From Sindora glabra (Eukaryota; Streptophyta; Magnoliopsida; Fabales; Fabaceae): a stretch of DNA of 64,000 nucleotides. Of this stretch, positions 25,801-36,442 are shown one piece after another. Made by a program: the position numbers and the translations under genes. Positions within the stretch are counted from its first letter, which is position 1, and every line of letters starts with the position of its first letter. The stretch is from positions 67,047,283 to 67,111,282 of the forward strand of contig CM035235.1 in the NCBI GenBank assembly GCA_020226215.1, in the 5' to 3' direction. The notes below the pieces were generated by a model. The model worked only from the letters and a program-made list of their open reading frames with translations, was not told the origin of the DNA and made no database searches.

Positions 25801-27150
25801 TGCTTTAGAAATTGAATAAAATATTAATTTTTTTCCTAATATTAGCCCCATTTTTCACTAATAAATACTTTATTAATCTACACATTTATCTTAAAATGTC
25901 TTAAGAACTTTATTTCACTATATTTATCTTTTTAATTTTAATTATTTTAAACTTTATATATAAAGTAAAAGATGAAATAAATTTTGATTTTGAATTAAAT
26001 GGTAATTTTGAAAAGTTCAATAAAAATAAATATATTAAATTATTATTTTAATTTTAATAAAATTAATTAAAGACGATGGATAATAAGAGATGATGGAAGT
26101 AATTTATAACATATATTTTAGTTTAAATAAAATTATTAATAAATTTAATATATTTTATAATAAGATAAATATAATTAAAATCAAATATTATTTTAAAAAT
26201 AAAATCTCATTTTTAATTATTTTGAGATTCCAAAATGAGAGTAATTGGTTCTATAGCATTTGCTTAGTATTAAACTACTAGCATCCCTATTATATTTTCT
26301 TTCACAAATTGTAACACTGAGAGGTACATCAATTGGATGATTCGTGACAACATACAATGTATGTGTATATGAGAGGGACTGGTGAGTCAAAATGAAGAAG
26401 AAAAGACTCCGCAAGCAAAAACAACCAGTGGATATATCCAATACTATATGTTCGGCTTCCATTCTCTACATTGGACTATGTACAATAGTGCTCAATTTAA
26501 AGGCAAAACTGAGCTAGAACTACAAACTCTAATTCCTCACTTCCCCATTGTTTGTCTTGTTTAAAGCATAGTTTTTAAAGTCAAATCGACGAAATAAATT
26601 ATACATTTATTAATTTATTGATTAAATCAATTTTAAATTAAAAATATAAAGTATATATATACATATATTTATACATATTAAAAATATTAATTATATATAT
26701 ACATACAAACATATATATATTAATATTATATATTTATAATAATAAGTCATGATAAAATTAAAAAAATGCAATGTAAATTAATAATATTAACAAATAAGTA
26801 ATAAAATATAAGTGATATATAAATAATTTATGCTAGAAATATTAAAAAAACATAAATTCAATTAATCTAAAATTATGAAAATATTACACATCATTATTAT
26901 AATTATAATTTTTATATAAAAAAATTTGAAATAAATTGATTTACTAATTTTGACCGATTCACACTAATTTTAACTAGTTCATATTGATTCACATATATTT
27001 CTAGTCCAATATCTCTAACTGAACTAGTTTATTGGCTAGTTCATTGATTCATCAGTCCAATTGACTAGTCTAATTTTTAAAACTATGGTCTAAAGTATAC
27101 AAGATAAATAGTATAAAAGTAACACTATATGGGAGCACATGATATTAACG
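22862..27150. other. AT-rich region upstream of AHP pseudogene, copy A
   Basis: The counterpart of the promoter and upstream DNA of the intact AHP gene. A TATAAAA motif on the minus strand near 22962-22970 corresponds to the TATA box at 49202 in unit B. Further on there are small inverted-repeat remnants (about 24485-24650, ATATATCA/TGATATA arms) and a conserved stretch at 25555-25740. I see no credible gene. Confidence 0.5.
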
Positions 27151-28050
27151 TAGCATTTGATTCATGAAATTTTTGTCATATTTTCAAAAATATTTTAAAA
27201 AATTATAATATTCTCATATTTGATATAAATTTTAGATTGAGGATATTTTCAACCTACTATTTTTTTTAAAATATTTCCATGAAAAGGAATAAATATCCTA
27301 TATTCCTATGATGTAAGAATATTTTTATGATATAAAAGAACTATTTTATTCACATTTTTATTTAAGTCTTACTACTATCAACACCTTAATTCACTATGAC
27401 CTGCCATTATTAACTACCATCAACCACTTACCATCACTCACTTTTAGTAACTATTGTCCACCGCCACCTATTGTTGGCCATCATTTATTATTAATGATCA
27501 TTTTCGGTTATCACACATTATTAATGATCACCGTTGGCTACTATTGTTTAACATCCACTATAGGAAACCACCGTTTATGCCATCCACCACTATCTATCAT
27601 TGTTAACCATCACTGTTATTACTACATATCTCCATTAACCACTATTAACTATGTTGTTGCTACCATTGATTGCTGATTGTCATTAACCAGTGGCTACTAC
27701 TTACTATTATCCACAATTGCTAATGGCATTATTAAATATTAATGATTATCATTTATTATTGTTAACCATCGCTATTGACCATTGATGACTATTGTCAATT
27801 ACTATTCACTATAAGTCGGTACCCACTGCCATTAACTATATAATTTTCAATGATGATATTTTTATAATATAATAATATTTTTAAAAATAAATAAAATAAT
27901 TAAAATACAATATTATAATATTCTTAAAAATACTTTTAATCAAAATAAACATAATAATGTCACATTCTCAAAAACTAAATTTATAGGAATCACATTTTTA
28001 AGAATATTAAGATTTTAAGAAATGTTTGATTTTACAAACCAAATACTACC
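27150..28050. mobile_element. AT-rich TIR element with ATC/ATT-repeat core, copy 2
   Basis: The left end GTAGCATTTGATTCATGAAAT and the right end, inverted, GTAGTATTTGGTTTGTAAAAT are similar TIRs. The arms are full of AAATATTTT and AATATTC motifs. The core (about 27370-27840) consists of imperfect CCATCATTA/ACCACTATT repeats. The duplicate in unit B is at 56395-57200. Confidence 0.6.
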
Positions 28051-28734
28051 TATATGATATGATAGTATAACTCAACATAATAATATAGAATAGGATAAAT
28101 GGTAAAAAGAAGATGATAGTATAAATTTATACTATTCATTGTTTATTATCACTTGTATATAAGATAGACAATACTAAAAAATATTTGTTTGAACAAAATT
28201 ATTCCTAATCTAATAAAGCTAAAAAAAATAGACATCATCATTTTTTTACTATATTTTAACAATCATAACTTCTTTAATATTTTTATTAACAATTTAATTT
28301 TTAATAAGTATTATTTTTATAAATAATTATTATTTTTTCATTTTTTTGGACTCAAATTTTTGGCACTTGCCTATATATCAATTGATAACAAGTTATATTA
28401 TTTTAAATTGAAGGTATAGATTATTAAAAAATTGAAGATATAAATAATGTAAAATATAAATAATGCTAATGTTACTACAAAAAAGTTAATAAAAATAATT
28501 ATATTTAAATAATCATTATTAATTTTATGTCCAAAATTACAAAGAAAAATAGAGAAGTCTACTATCACCATTAAATTTCTAGTATTGCTAAAAAAGAAGA
28601 AAAAGGAGCAAAAATTGGTGGTCTAGGCATTCACTAGGTGAAGAGTAAAGAGTGACTTGATTCAAATAGGAAAATAAAAAGGAATAAAAAAAAGGAAATT
28701 GGAGAAAGAGAATGAATATTTCGTAATTACTTAG

Positions 28735-29275
28735 AGTTATTGAGTGGAGAGGTTAAACAAACATGCAAATTTGCCCATGCAAGTCAGCTATTAAATAGGC
28801 TAGTCCAGACTTGTTTAATTCTTTCATGGACTTCCAATATGGAGGTTCTAATTTAATCCTTGTGAACCTAGGTTAATTCATAGGTTTTTTTTTTATTTTT
28901 TTAACTTTTAAATACTAAAAAATTAAAATCATTCAAAAGTATTATATATTCATTCATAAATTAGTCATAATACATTTTAATTTATATATAATATAAGTCA
29001 TAAAATACTTACAAAATAAAAATATTACATATAAATTATTCATAACATAATCTTACATAATTAAAAATAAAAAATGAGAGTGTAATTTTATATAATTTGA
29101 AAATATTTACCTATATAAAATTTATATATATATATAAAAAAAATGTGTGTCATTTAGCTCATCTATGAGTTTCATAAGTCAAGCCAGTTAAGACCTACAA
29201 CTCTTCGGATCCCTTTGAAATTGGTGGACTAAATGATCAATTGACAGGTTTCGATCCATTTTAACAATTTTATGA
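28735..29275. mobile_element. Insertion of about 0.55 kb present only in copy A
   Basis: Unit B continues without this segment (near 57900-57930). Near-identical ATTACT motifs flank it (about 28725 and 29276), compatible with an 8-bp duplication. The internal sequence is AT-rich with GGCTAGTCCAG and GACAGGTTTCGATCC near the two ends. A related sequence in opposite orientation appears in the B-specific insertion at 52275-52815. No ORF. Confidence 0.45.
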
Positions 29276-30180
29276 TTACTCACTTTTTTATTCAAATAAT
29301 AAAAAGAATCATGTGCTTTTATAATTATTTATTATTATATTATTATAATTATATTATTTATTATTTATCATTATTTTATAAATATTATTATAAATATTTT
29401 ATTATTTATTTTAATTACTATTATTTTTATTTTATAATTATTGAATATTAATTATTAACATTTTATTGATATTATTTTCATTATTACTTTTATTATTATT
29501 TGTTGATTATTTTTTATAATTATTATTTTATTATTAATATTCATCATCATTGTATTAATATTATAAAATATTTTTATATTATGAATTTTTTTATATTTAT
29601 TATTATAATTATTGCATATGATTATTTTTCTTATTTAATTAATACTTTTATCACTATTGATAATATTGCATTTTTATTATTTATTATTATTTTTTTATAA
29701 ATATTATTTTTATCACTGTTATTATTAATTGTTATTTAATAATTAATTTTATTATTATTATAAATTATTTTTTATTATTGTTATTATTATATTAAAAATA
29801 ATAAACACAGAACTCAAAATAAAGAGATCAAATTCTCTAAAAAATTAGGAAAAATCATCATTTTCTCATTTAGGATGATTCCATTAAGAAAAAAATGAAA
29901 AAATGAAATGAGTTTTTTATTTTATTCAAACATATAAATAGAATGAAAACTTATCATTCTCTTTCTCTTTTCAAATTACCCCCAATCAAATAGTCTTAAA
30001 ATGAGGTAAGAGTAGAAAAAGAAATAAGCCTTATTCTACCTAGTCATATCATTCCTTTGGAGTAATAATAATTTTATTCTATTTAATCGGTATAAAATAA
30101 ATTAATTTAATAACTTAATACTATCATATGTAAATGCCAATCACATATTAAAATATCGTAATATATAGTTATAATATCAA
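29276..30180. repeat. ATT/TTA low-complexity tract, copy A
   Basis: From about 29310 to 29800 the plus strand is almost purely A and T with irregular TTATTA repeats; the counterpart in unit B is about 57940-58390. ORFs here are artefacts of composition. The rest is AT-rich spacer. Confidence 0.7.
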
Positions 30181-32430
30181 TTCTCTCCCATTGGTCTCCC
30201 CAAGCAGGCCCTTAGAATGCAGAGGAAAAAACTTGGACAACAGAAAACCCTACTAAAATATGATATGGTGCACCACCAATAATAAAAAAGAATCACTGGC
30301 TGACCAAAAGAGGAAAACAATTAGGGGAAAAAAACCCCTAATTGGCTGTGGTCCTTGTCATTTCTTTCTATATTCATCTCTACCTGCAATCTTAGTAAAA
30401 TTTTGTTAAAAAGAGAAACAAGTGTTGGACAGGAGATTCCCTCTCTGTTCTTTCTTTATTCTCTGCCGCACTGGAATGAAAGAACAAGGGACTATGCGAT
30501 TTATATGAAGATATTTTATCTTACTTTTAAAAGAAGAATTTTTTATTGTTCTAAAAAGTGAAATAAGTATTTACTCTTAATAGAAAGTTTCACTTATTTT
30601 AAATGTAATAGAATTCTTAATAATTATAATATGTTTAAGAGTGACGAGGAAAGGAAAATGAAGGACTAAAAAGGAAAATAAAAGGAAAAAAGAAGAAGAA
30701 GGTGAATGGTTAAGAAATAATTTTATCTTTTTGTTTAAATATTTATAAAATCTTTTAAATTGAAGTAGCACAAAAAGTTAATATTAAAAAATGTTATAGA
30801 GTATTGGAAATATTAATCATAATTTCTATTCCCTTCTCTTCTTCAATAATGGTATATTTGGGAGTCAAGGAAGGAAAAGAAGAACAATGAAAGAAAATGG
30901 AAGGCAAGAAAGGAAAGAAGGATGAATGGATTGTTTGAATATTTAAAAAATTCTTCAAAATTCCCCAAATTGAAAGAACATATAAATAGTAAGTCATAGA
31001 AGATATTGGTAGATATTAAAAATTAGTCAATAAACTCTTGATTTCTTCCCCCTAAATTAAAGTTTCCTTATATCATAACCTTGTCAGCTCCCTCCTTTCC
31101 CAACATATAACATAAAACTCCTAAACAAGAGAAAGGTGAACATATAACATAAAATTGGTGATATGATAACTAATTCCCTCTCTTTCTTATAGTATAAGTT
31201 TTGTATTGCATAAATCATATGTATTCTAATATAATAATATCTGTTTTTTCCTTAGTTTATATAGAAACATATAAAGTAAGATGTGTGTTTTTAGATAACA
31301 AATGAAAGAAGAAATTGTAACCATCGAATTTATATTTGATAGTTAAAATTAAAATATAATTAAAAGTTAAATAATTATTAAAAATTATATAATTTTATAT
31401 TTTAATTTTAATCTTTTAATATATATAAGATATGATTACCATAGTTCACCTTTTTTATTCTCATGTAAAATAGATACTTCTATATATATATAGAAGTATT
31501 TATCTCTCCAGATGAAGCTAAATTTCTCATTTACAAGTGAGATAGAATTTCTTTCGAGTCCTCTTTTCACACAGGTGTGCTCACCTCCCCCTTGCTAAAA
31601 GAATGGTTTCTTTCCCAAATGTGTGGTCACATCCGCTCTTTTGTTAAAAGAATTGAAAAGGTAACATGTTTTGGGCGGGAGGGGATCAGAATATGGTTTC
31701 TCAGTCATTTTAAAGTCTAGCAGATTATGGTCCTTTTCTTCACCAGTCACTTTATCATTCCTATGTGACCATGTTGATAAGACTCCCACCCTGGAAAATC
31801 ATCAACTAAAGATAAACACTTTATTTTAATTTTTAAAATATCCAATTTATATCAATTTCATTATTAAAATAAAATTTATATCAATTTAATTTTTAAAATT
31901 TTAAATTCAAATAAAATTTTAATTTATGTCTTAAACAATTAATATTTACTAAAAAGATTAAAATTTTATTTAAACTTAGAACTTAAAAAATTAAATTAAT
32001 ATAAATTTTATTGTAAATATAAAATTAATATAAAATCGAATCCTTCAATGACTAGAATATAATTTTAATCTTGATTTAAATAAAATTTGCATCGGTAAGG
32101 TAATCAGGCACCAACAAAAGCGTTCGCACATTTCATTCACTTTCTAGCAAACCACGGAAACAAGTGTGTTGACCTTTGAGACATACTGTAACATGCAAAA
32201 GCACCATTATTAACATAAAGAAATGAAATAAGATAAATTAATAATAAAAATAAATGATAAAATTCATTTATAACTATTTTTTTAATCCTAATATATAAAT
32301 TACTATATTTGTTGGTAGTAATACCCATCAATTTTCTGTGTCCGAAATGTGATACATGATATCTGTTCTATGTTGGATTTAGAAAATGAATTTTTTTCCT
32401 AACTAATGTTACTATTGACCAATGGTGACG
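30180..32430. other. Spacer with conserved non-coding blocks, copy A
   Basis: Blocks at 30190-30560 and 31490-31800 match unit B at 58865-59240 and 61780-62020, and 31985-32465 matches 62410-62885 almost base for base. No conserved reading frame is shared between the copies (for example, a frame open in A at 31595-31789 is stopped in B), so I see no gene here. The minus strand at 30390-30500 contains splice-acceptor-like tracts (ending TTGCAG and TTCCAG) of unknown meaning. Confidence 0.5.
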
Positions 32431-32970
32431 TGTAGTTTGAAGAATCTAATATTTTTGAAAATTTTAATATTTTTTGAAATGTAATTTTCAAGAATTTAAC
32501 TTTTGAAAATATGATATTATTATGTTTGATTCAATTAAAAATATTTTTAAGAATGTTAAAATATTATATTTTAATTTTTTGAATATTTTTAAAAATAATT
32601 ACTTAATTGCTAAAAATATTTTCATTAAAAATTAAATAATCAATAATAATTACTGATAATGAATGATGATCAATAATAGTAATTAGCATTGATTGGTCAC
32701 CGATAATAAGTGATGAATAGTGATCGTCAATGATGATAAGTGGTTGTCAAATAAGACATTAATAATAGTAATACTTTGATGGGGAGTACACAAAATAGTC
32801 TATTTATATCAATAAATATTTACACATTAAAAAATTATTTTAGAGGAATATTAGGTTAAAAATATTCTTAAAATTTGAACTAAATATGAAAATTAGGTAT
32901 TTTCTTAAAACATTTATAAGAATGTAAAAAAAAAATTGCAAACCAAACGTTATCTACTAATAAGGGTAAA
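32430..32970. mobile_element. AT-rich TIR element with ATC/ATT-repeat core, copy 3 (inverted)
   Basis: Same family as 27150-28050 but in the opposite orientation, so the core (about 32640-32770) reads GATGATAATGA/TAATGATGG on the plus strand. The right end ATTGCAAACCAAACGTTATC matches the family end. The unit B counterpart is at 62870-63380 and is clearly more diverged than the DNA on its left. Confidence 0.5.
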
Positions 32971-33505
32971 AATTGCAATCATCATTAGGGTTAGTTAGTT
33001 AGGGTGCAACTTTATTCCCTTGTTACTTCTTAAAACTTCAAGCCACCGACTCCAAAAGCTTACAGAGAGACCCTGGCACTATCACACACTAAAAAAATGC
33101 AGATTCTAACAGCGTATCTACATGTTCTTGAACAGGAACTTATATCAAATGCAGCGTATTAAAACAGACAAAATAGCTTGACAATGAAACAAAAGAATGC
33201 AATGACAAAGTTAGAATCTTAAAATGTGGTACGCCTTTCAATGTTTATACCAGAAAACATGCTAGCATATGCATCCACTGTTAACAAAAGCAGGAAGATC
33301 CAATGAATGCAATAGCAGCGTGTCAAGGAATTAGCTGCTTACAGGACCTTCCCAAATGAGTGGCCACGTTGAAGCAGTATTAGCGGCTAAATCCTGGAGA
33401 AAAAAAAAAAAAAAAAACAGAACAAATATCCCTCTTATTCCTTTTCTTTTTTCATCGAGAATGTCCGGAAAGAATAATATTATAGGGCATTGAGCATTGA
33501 TGCAA

Positions 33506-33647
33506 TCATGGGAGGTTAGCAGAGGTTGCTTTCCAAGAAACTTCAAGAAAGTATTCTTGTCTGTCAAGCATCAATTCCAGTTTCTGCTCGTCTTCTTCAG
33601 AATCCATTATAATTGCTTGGAAGACATTATTCACATCAGCATAGCCA
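33506..33647 (-). CDS. Last coding exon of an unrecognised gene, copy A
   Basis: On the minus strand a good acceptor (GCGTTTACAG) precedes an open frame that reads GYADVNNVFQAIIMDSEEDE, then QKLELMLDRQEYFLEVSW, then KATSANLP and TGA at 33508-33506. The 47 codons are acidic in the middle and look like a protein C-terminus, but I do not recognise the family. The same exon is present in unit B at about 63860-64000, where one lost base changes the end. The sequence continues conserved to about 33170 on the 3' side, including a T-rich stretch ending CTCCAG before GATTTAGCC that could be another acceptor. Upstream exons would lie right of 33650, where the copia element sits. Confidence 0.45.
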
Positions 33648-34319
33648 CTGTAAACGCAACTTGTTTATATTATATATCCAAATGATTAATATGAACAAGA
33701 CGTGATCTTTGTTGCTAACCTGCAAATTAAAGATGAGTATAGAACCTACTTAAGAAATTTTTATCGTAACCCAAATATATTCGTATATCTGTGGTAATGA
33801 ATCAATACCCGAAAGCCATAATTGCAATACTTCTTGTTCTTTTTTTTTTTTTTTTTCATATTTATCCATACATGATGTTGGGGGAATAATCACTAAGGAT
33901 TTGTTTCATGAGTTCTTGTGCATGTGCATGTTGTTGTTGGTCAATTTGATAGACAAGAATATTGATTACTTGCCAAAACGTCATGAGATATGAAGATGTT
34001 TTTGTTAGGTGAGGATTTGAAGTTCATGTATAATAGAAATAATATTATGAAATTACTTGTGGTTATAGGATTATAACATAGTTTCATATAAGTTTGACGG
34101 AAATGTAAGAATGGGAGTAAGATAGTAACATACTCTTTTCTTATTCATATATGTAAATATTGTCAAACCTCGCAGATGTTTTTATAACTTTAGGTTATTT
34201 AGTTTTTATTTTGAGAGGGGATTTTTTCCCCAAAAATACATGTGTCTATTTTTTATGTTAAAGTAAGAAAATTCATTAGCACAAATAGAAAGATAGAATA
34301 TCTTTTGATGACAAAGTTA

Positions 34320-34756
34320 TGTAAAAATATTTTGGACTACCAGTCTTTTATTTTATTTTATTTAAAATGGGCTGAGTCTGATCCTAGAGTTATATTTTTT
34401 AAGTCCAGCTTTTGTAATCACTTTTATGGATTATAAATGCCTGGTGGGCTGATGTCTTTTGCAGCAAGTGTAGACCTTTAACTAACTGGGCTTTTGATGG
34501 GTGAGCCCAGTAGGGCTTTCTATTTAAGCAGGTAAGGTCCCCCTAACCACTCTACGCTCTATTATTAACCACAAAATACTTTGTGAATCCTTGTGTCCCA
34601 TTGGCTGCAAATTCGTAGAGAAGGCAAGGAAGACTAAACCTTTGTTCATCAATTTATTATGACGAACACAAGTACGCTATCTATTTTCTTAAATCATGTA
34701 TTTTATGTTCTTGATCTATATAAGTTTATATTCTGTTTAAACAATTTTTGCTTACA
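34320..34756 (+). repeat. 5' LTR of copia element
   Basis: 437 bp, begins TGTAAAAATATTTTGG and ends TTTTTGCTTACA. A TATTTAAG motif and a CACTCTACGCTCT block lie mid-LTR. It aligns end to end with 41246-41689. Confidence 0.95.
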
Positions 34757-34758
34757 TT

Positions 34759-34771
34759 TGGTATCAGAGCC
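34759..34771 (+). other. Primer binding site (initiator tRNA-Met)
   Basis: TGGTATCAGAGCC, two bases after the 5' LTR, is complementary to the 3' end of plant initiator methionine tRNA and is the usual copia PBS. Confidence 0.95.
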
Positions 34772-35070
34772 ACTTATAATAGATTAAGAATTAAGATACA
34801 TATTTTCGCTTGATCAATATTCTTAGATGATGATTTTTTTATCTATTTTGTTGTTTGATAAATTAGTATCATCTATTTTTGCTTCTACCGATCCATTCTT
34901 ATGGATATTTATTCTACGGGTATTAGTACAAACATTCACACTGCTGTTGCTACGTTTCATCACAAAGTTTCATGATTTATGTGACTGTTGTTCCTGCTTA
35001 TACTATCTTAGTTGATAATCCCATCTGTCCTTTTTTTATTATTTTATTTTATTTTATTTTTCTTATTTTT

Positions 35071-35206
35071 TACTGGTGCCTTAGTTTGTATTTAATATTT
35101 GATTTTAAATTGATAATCCCATCCATCCTTACTGGTGCCTTAGTTTGTATTTAATATTTGATTTTAAATTGATAATCTCATCCGTCCTTACTGGTGCCTT
35201 AGTTCT
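35071..35206 (+). repeat. 59-bp tandem repeat in the copia leader
   Basis: ACTGGTGCCTTAGTTTG recurs at 35072 and 35131, and its start again at 35190, with a constant period of 59 bp and few differences. Part of a further unit (GATAATCCCATC) precedes it near 35012. Confidence 0.85.
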
Positions 35207-35557
35207 TGCTTATGGATCTTTATTCTACGGATATTTTTTTTTATTTTGATTAAAGTATATATATAATTTATTTTTGATATAATTTTTTTTTAATTTGACA
35301 ATTTATATCTTTTCGGATGATTTCATCATCATCATGGTATAGTATATGTCAAGCCTATCATGAATTGTATTATTGTTAATTTCAGATATTTCTATTTTTT
35401 TTATTATTATTATTATTTTTTCCGATCTCATGGGTTACTGAGAGTGTTATTCAAGTTGTATATGTTATATATATACATATATAGTTTAGTGATTTGTCAA
35501 ACTTTAGTTTCCTTTATCACGCAATTTAAAATCTTTAGTTTTCGATCTCATGGGTTA

Positions 35558-35558
35558 C

Positions 35559-35648
<90 letters not shown>
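35558..35648 (+). repeat. (AT)n(GT)n compound microsatellite
   Basis: An AT run passes into about 27 GT dinucleotides. It produces spurious CVCVCV-type ORFs. Confidence 0.95.
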
Positions 35649-35649
<1 letters not shown>

Positions 35650-36054
35650 TTTTATCGCGCAATTTCACAAATATAGTTTTAATGGTATTTATATATATAT
35701 ATATATCGATTGCGATAGATATTCATATATTCATATTTCCTTAAAAGAAAATTAGGAAAATTTAAATTTTTTTTAATTTGTACCAAATATATATATTGAG
35801 ATTGTATTTTTTGATGCAATATGATTTTTTTTTATGATCGGTATTGATGCATATTGTTTAGCATCCCTTAATGGACTGGTCATGTTTTATTTTATAGTTT
35901 TGGGCTTCATTTAAATATCCCGGTTCTTTTGGGAGACTTATAGGTTGAAATGGGTAATTATCACTAAAGTGAAATTATTTATTTTGATTTATAAGTCTTC
36001 GAGCTATTAAAAAAAATATTTATGAGATTATTATTATTATTATTTTAATTATTT

Positions 36055-36341
36055 CACATAATTATCTGCCCAAAGGGGGTAACTATGTGTTGTAATTAAA
36101 AATGAGCTAATTAATATTTTTAATTATTTCATATAATGACCTGCCCAAAGGGGGTTATTGTATGATATAATTAGAAATTGAATTATTGAAGCAAAATATT
36201 ATTTCTGGATTTATTTTATTATTATAAATTTTACCTGCCCAAAGGGGGTAATTTTATAATAATAATATATTATCCTGGTTGGCTTCATTTTTTTAGGAGG
36301 GTCTTTCATATATTGCATTCTCTGCCCAAAGGGGAGAATGT
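36055..36341 (+). other. Array of four hairpins with shared loop TGCCCAAAGG in the copia leader
   Basis: Each of four copies of CTGCCCAAAGGGG sits between complementary flanks that differ from copy to copy. Hairpin 1 pairs 36055-36064 (CACATAATTA) with 36080-36089 (TAACTATGTG). Hairpin 2 pairs 36130-36141 (CATATAATGACC) with 36153-36164. Hairpin 3 pairs TTATTATTATAAA and TTACC (36217-36235) with the mirrored strand at 36247-36266. Hairpin 4 pairs 36316-36322 (CATTCTC) with 36334-36340 (GAGAATG). Different stems with an unchanged loop suggest selection on RNA structure. The array ends about 100 bp before gag. A role in packaging, dimerisation or translation is inference. Confidence 0.8.
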
Positions 36342-36442
36342 AGTGATATTTTATATACTCCTAATTGTGGTTATGAATAAATTTAAAATGCTCAGAACTA
36401 ACATATTGCATATCTAATTATTCTTTCACAATTTCTTTTGCA

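Larger units (their letters stand above)
14150..33690. repeat. Tandem segmental duplication, copy A
   Basis: Sequence here recurs in the same order and orientation at about 43170-64000. Anchor pairs include 14170/43190 (AAACAAACAAGA context), 17830/46625 (AHP last exon), 22150/48310 (AHP exon 2), 25600/52830, 30400/59100, 32040/62460 and 33600/63910. Most of the unit is moderately diverged, some blocks nearly identical. The length difference is explained by insertions in one copy only. The left edge falls where similarity stops, just upstream of the PAF1 gene. The unit carries an AHP pseudogene and one exon of an unknown gene. Confidence 0.88.

Noticed and set aside
31595..31789. 64-codon minus-strand ORF MGVLSTW...
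   Set aside because: The nucleotide block is conserved in unit B but the frame there is stopped in the middle, so it is treated as conserved non-coding DNA.
35360..35755. ORFs with IYIYIY and CVCVCV runs
   Set aside because: They come from the (AT)n(GT)n tract in the copia leader; no gene.
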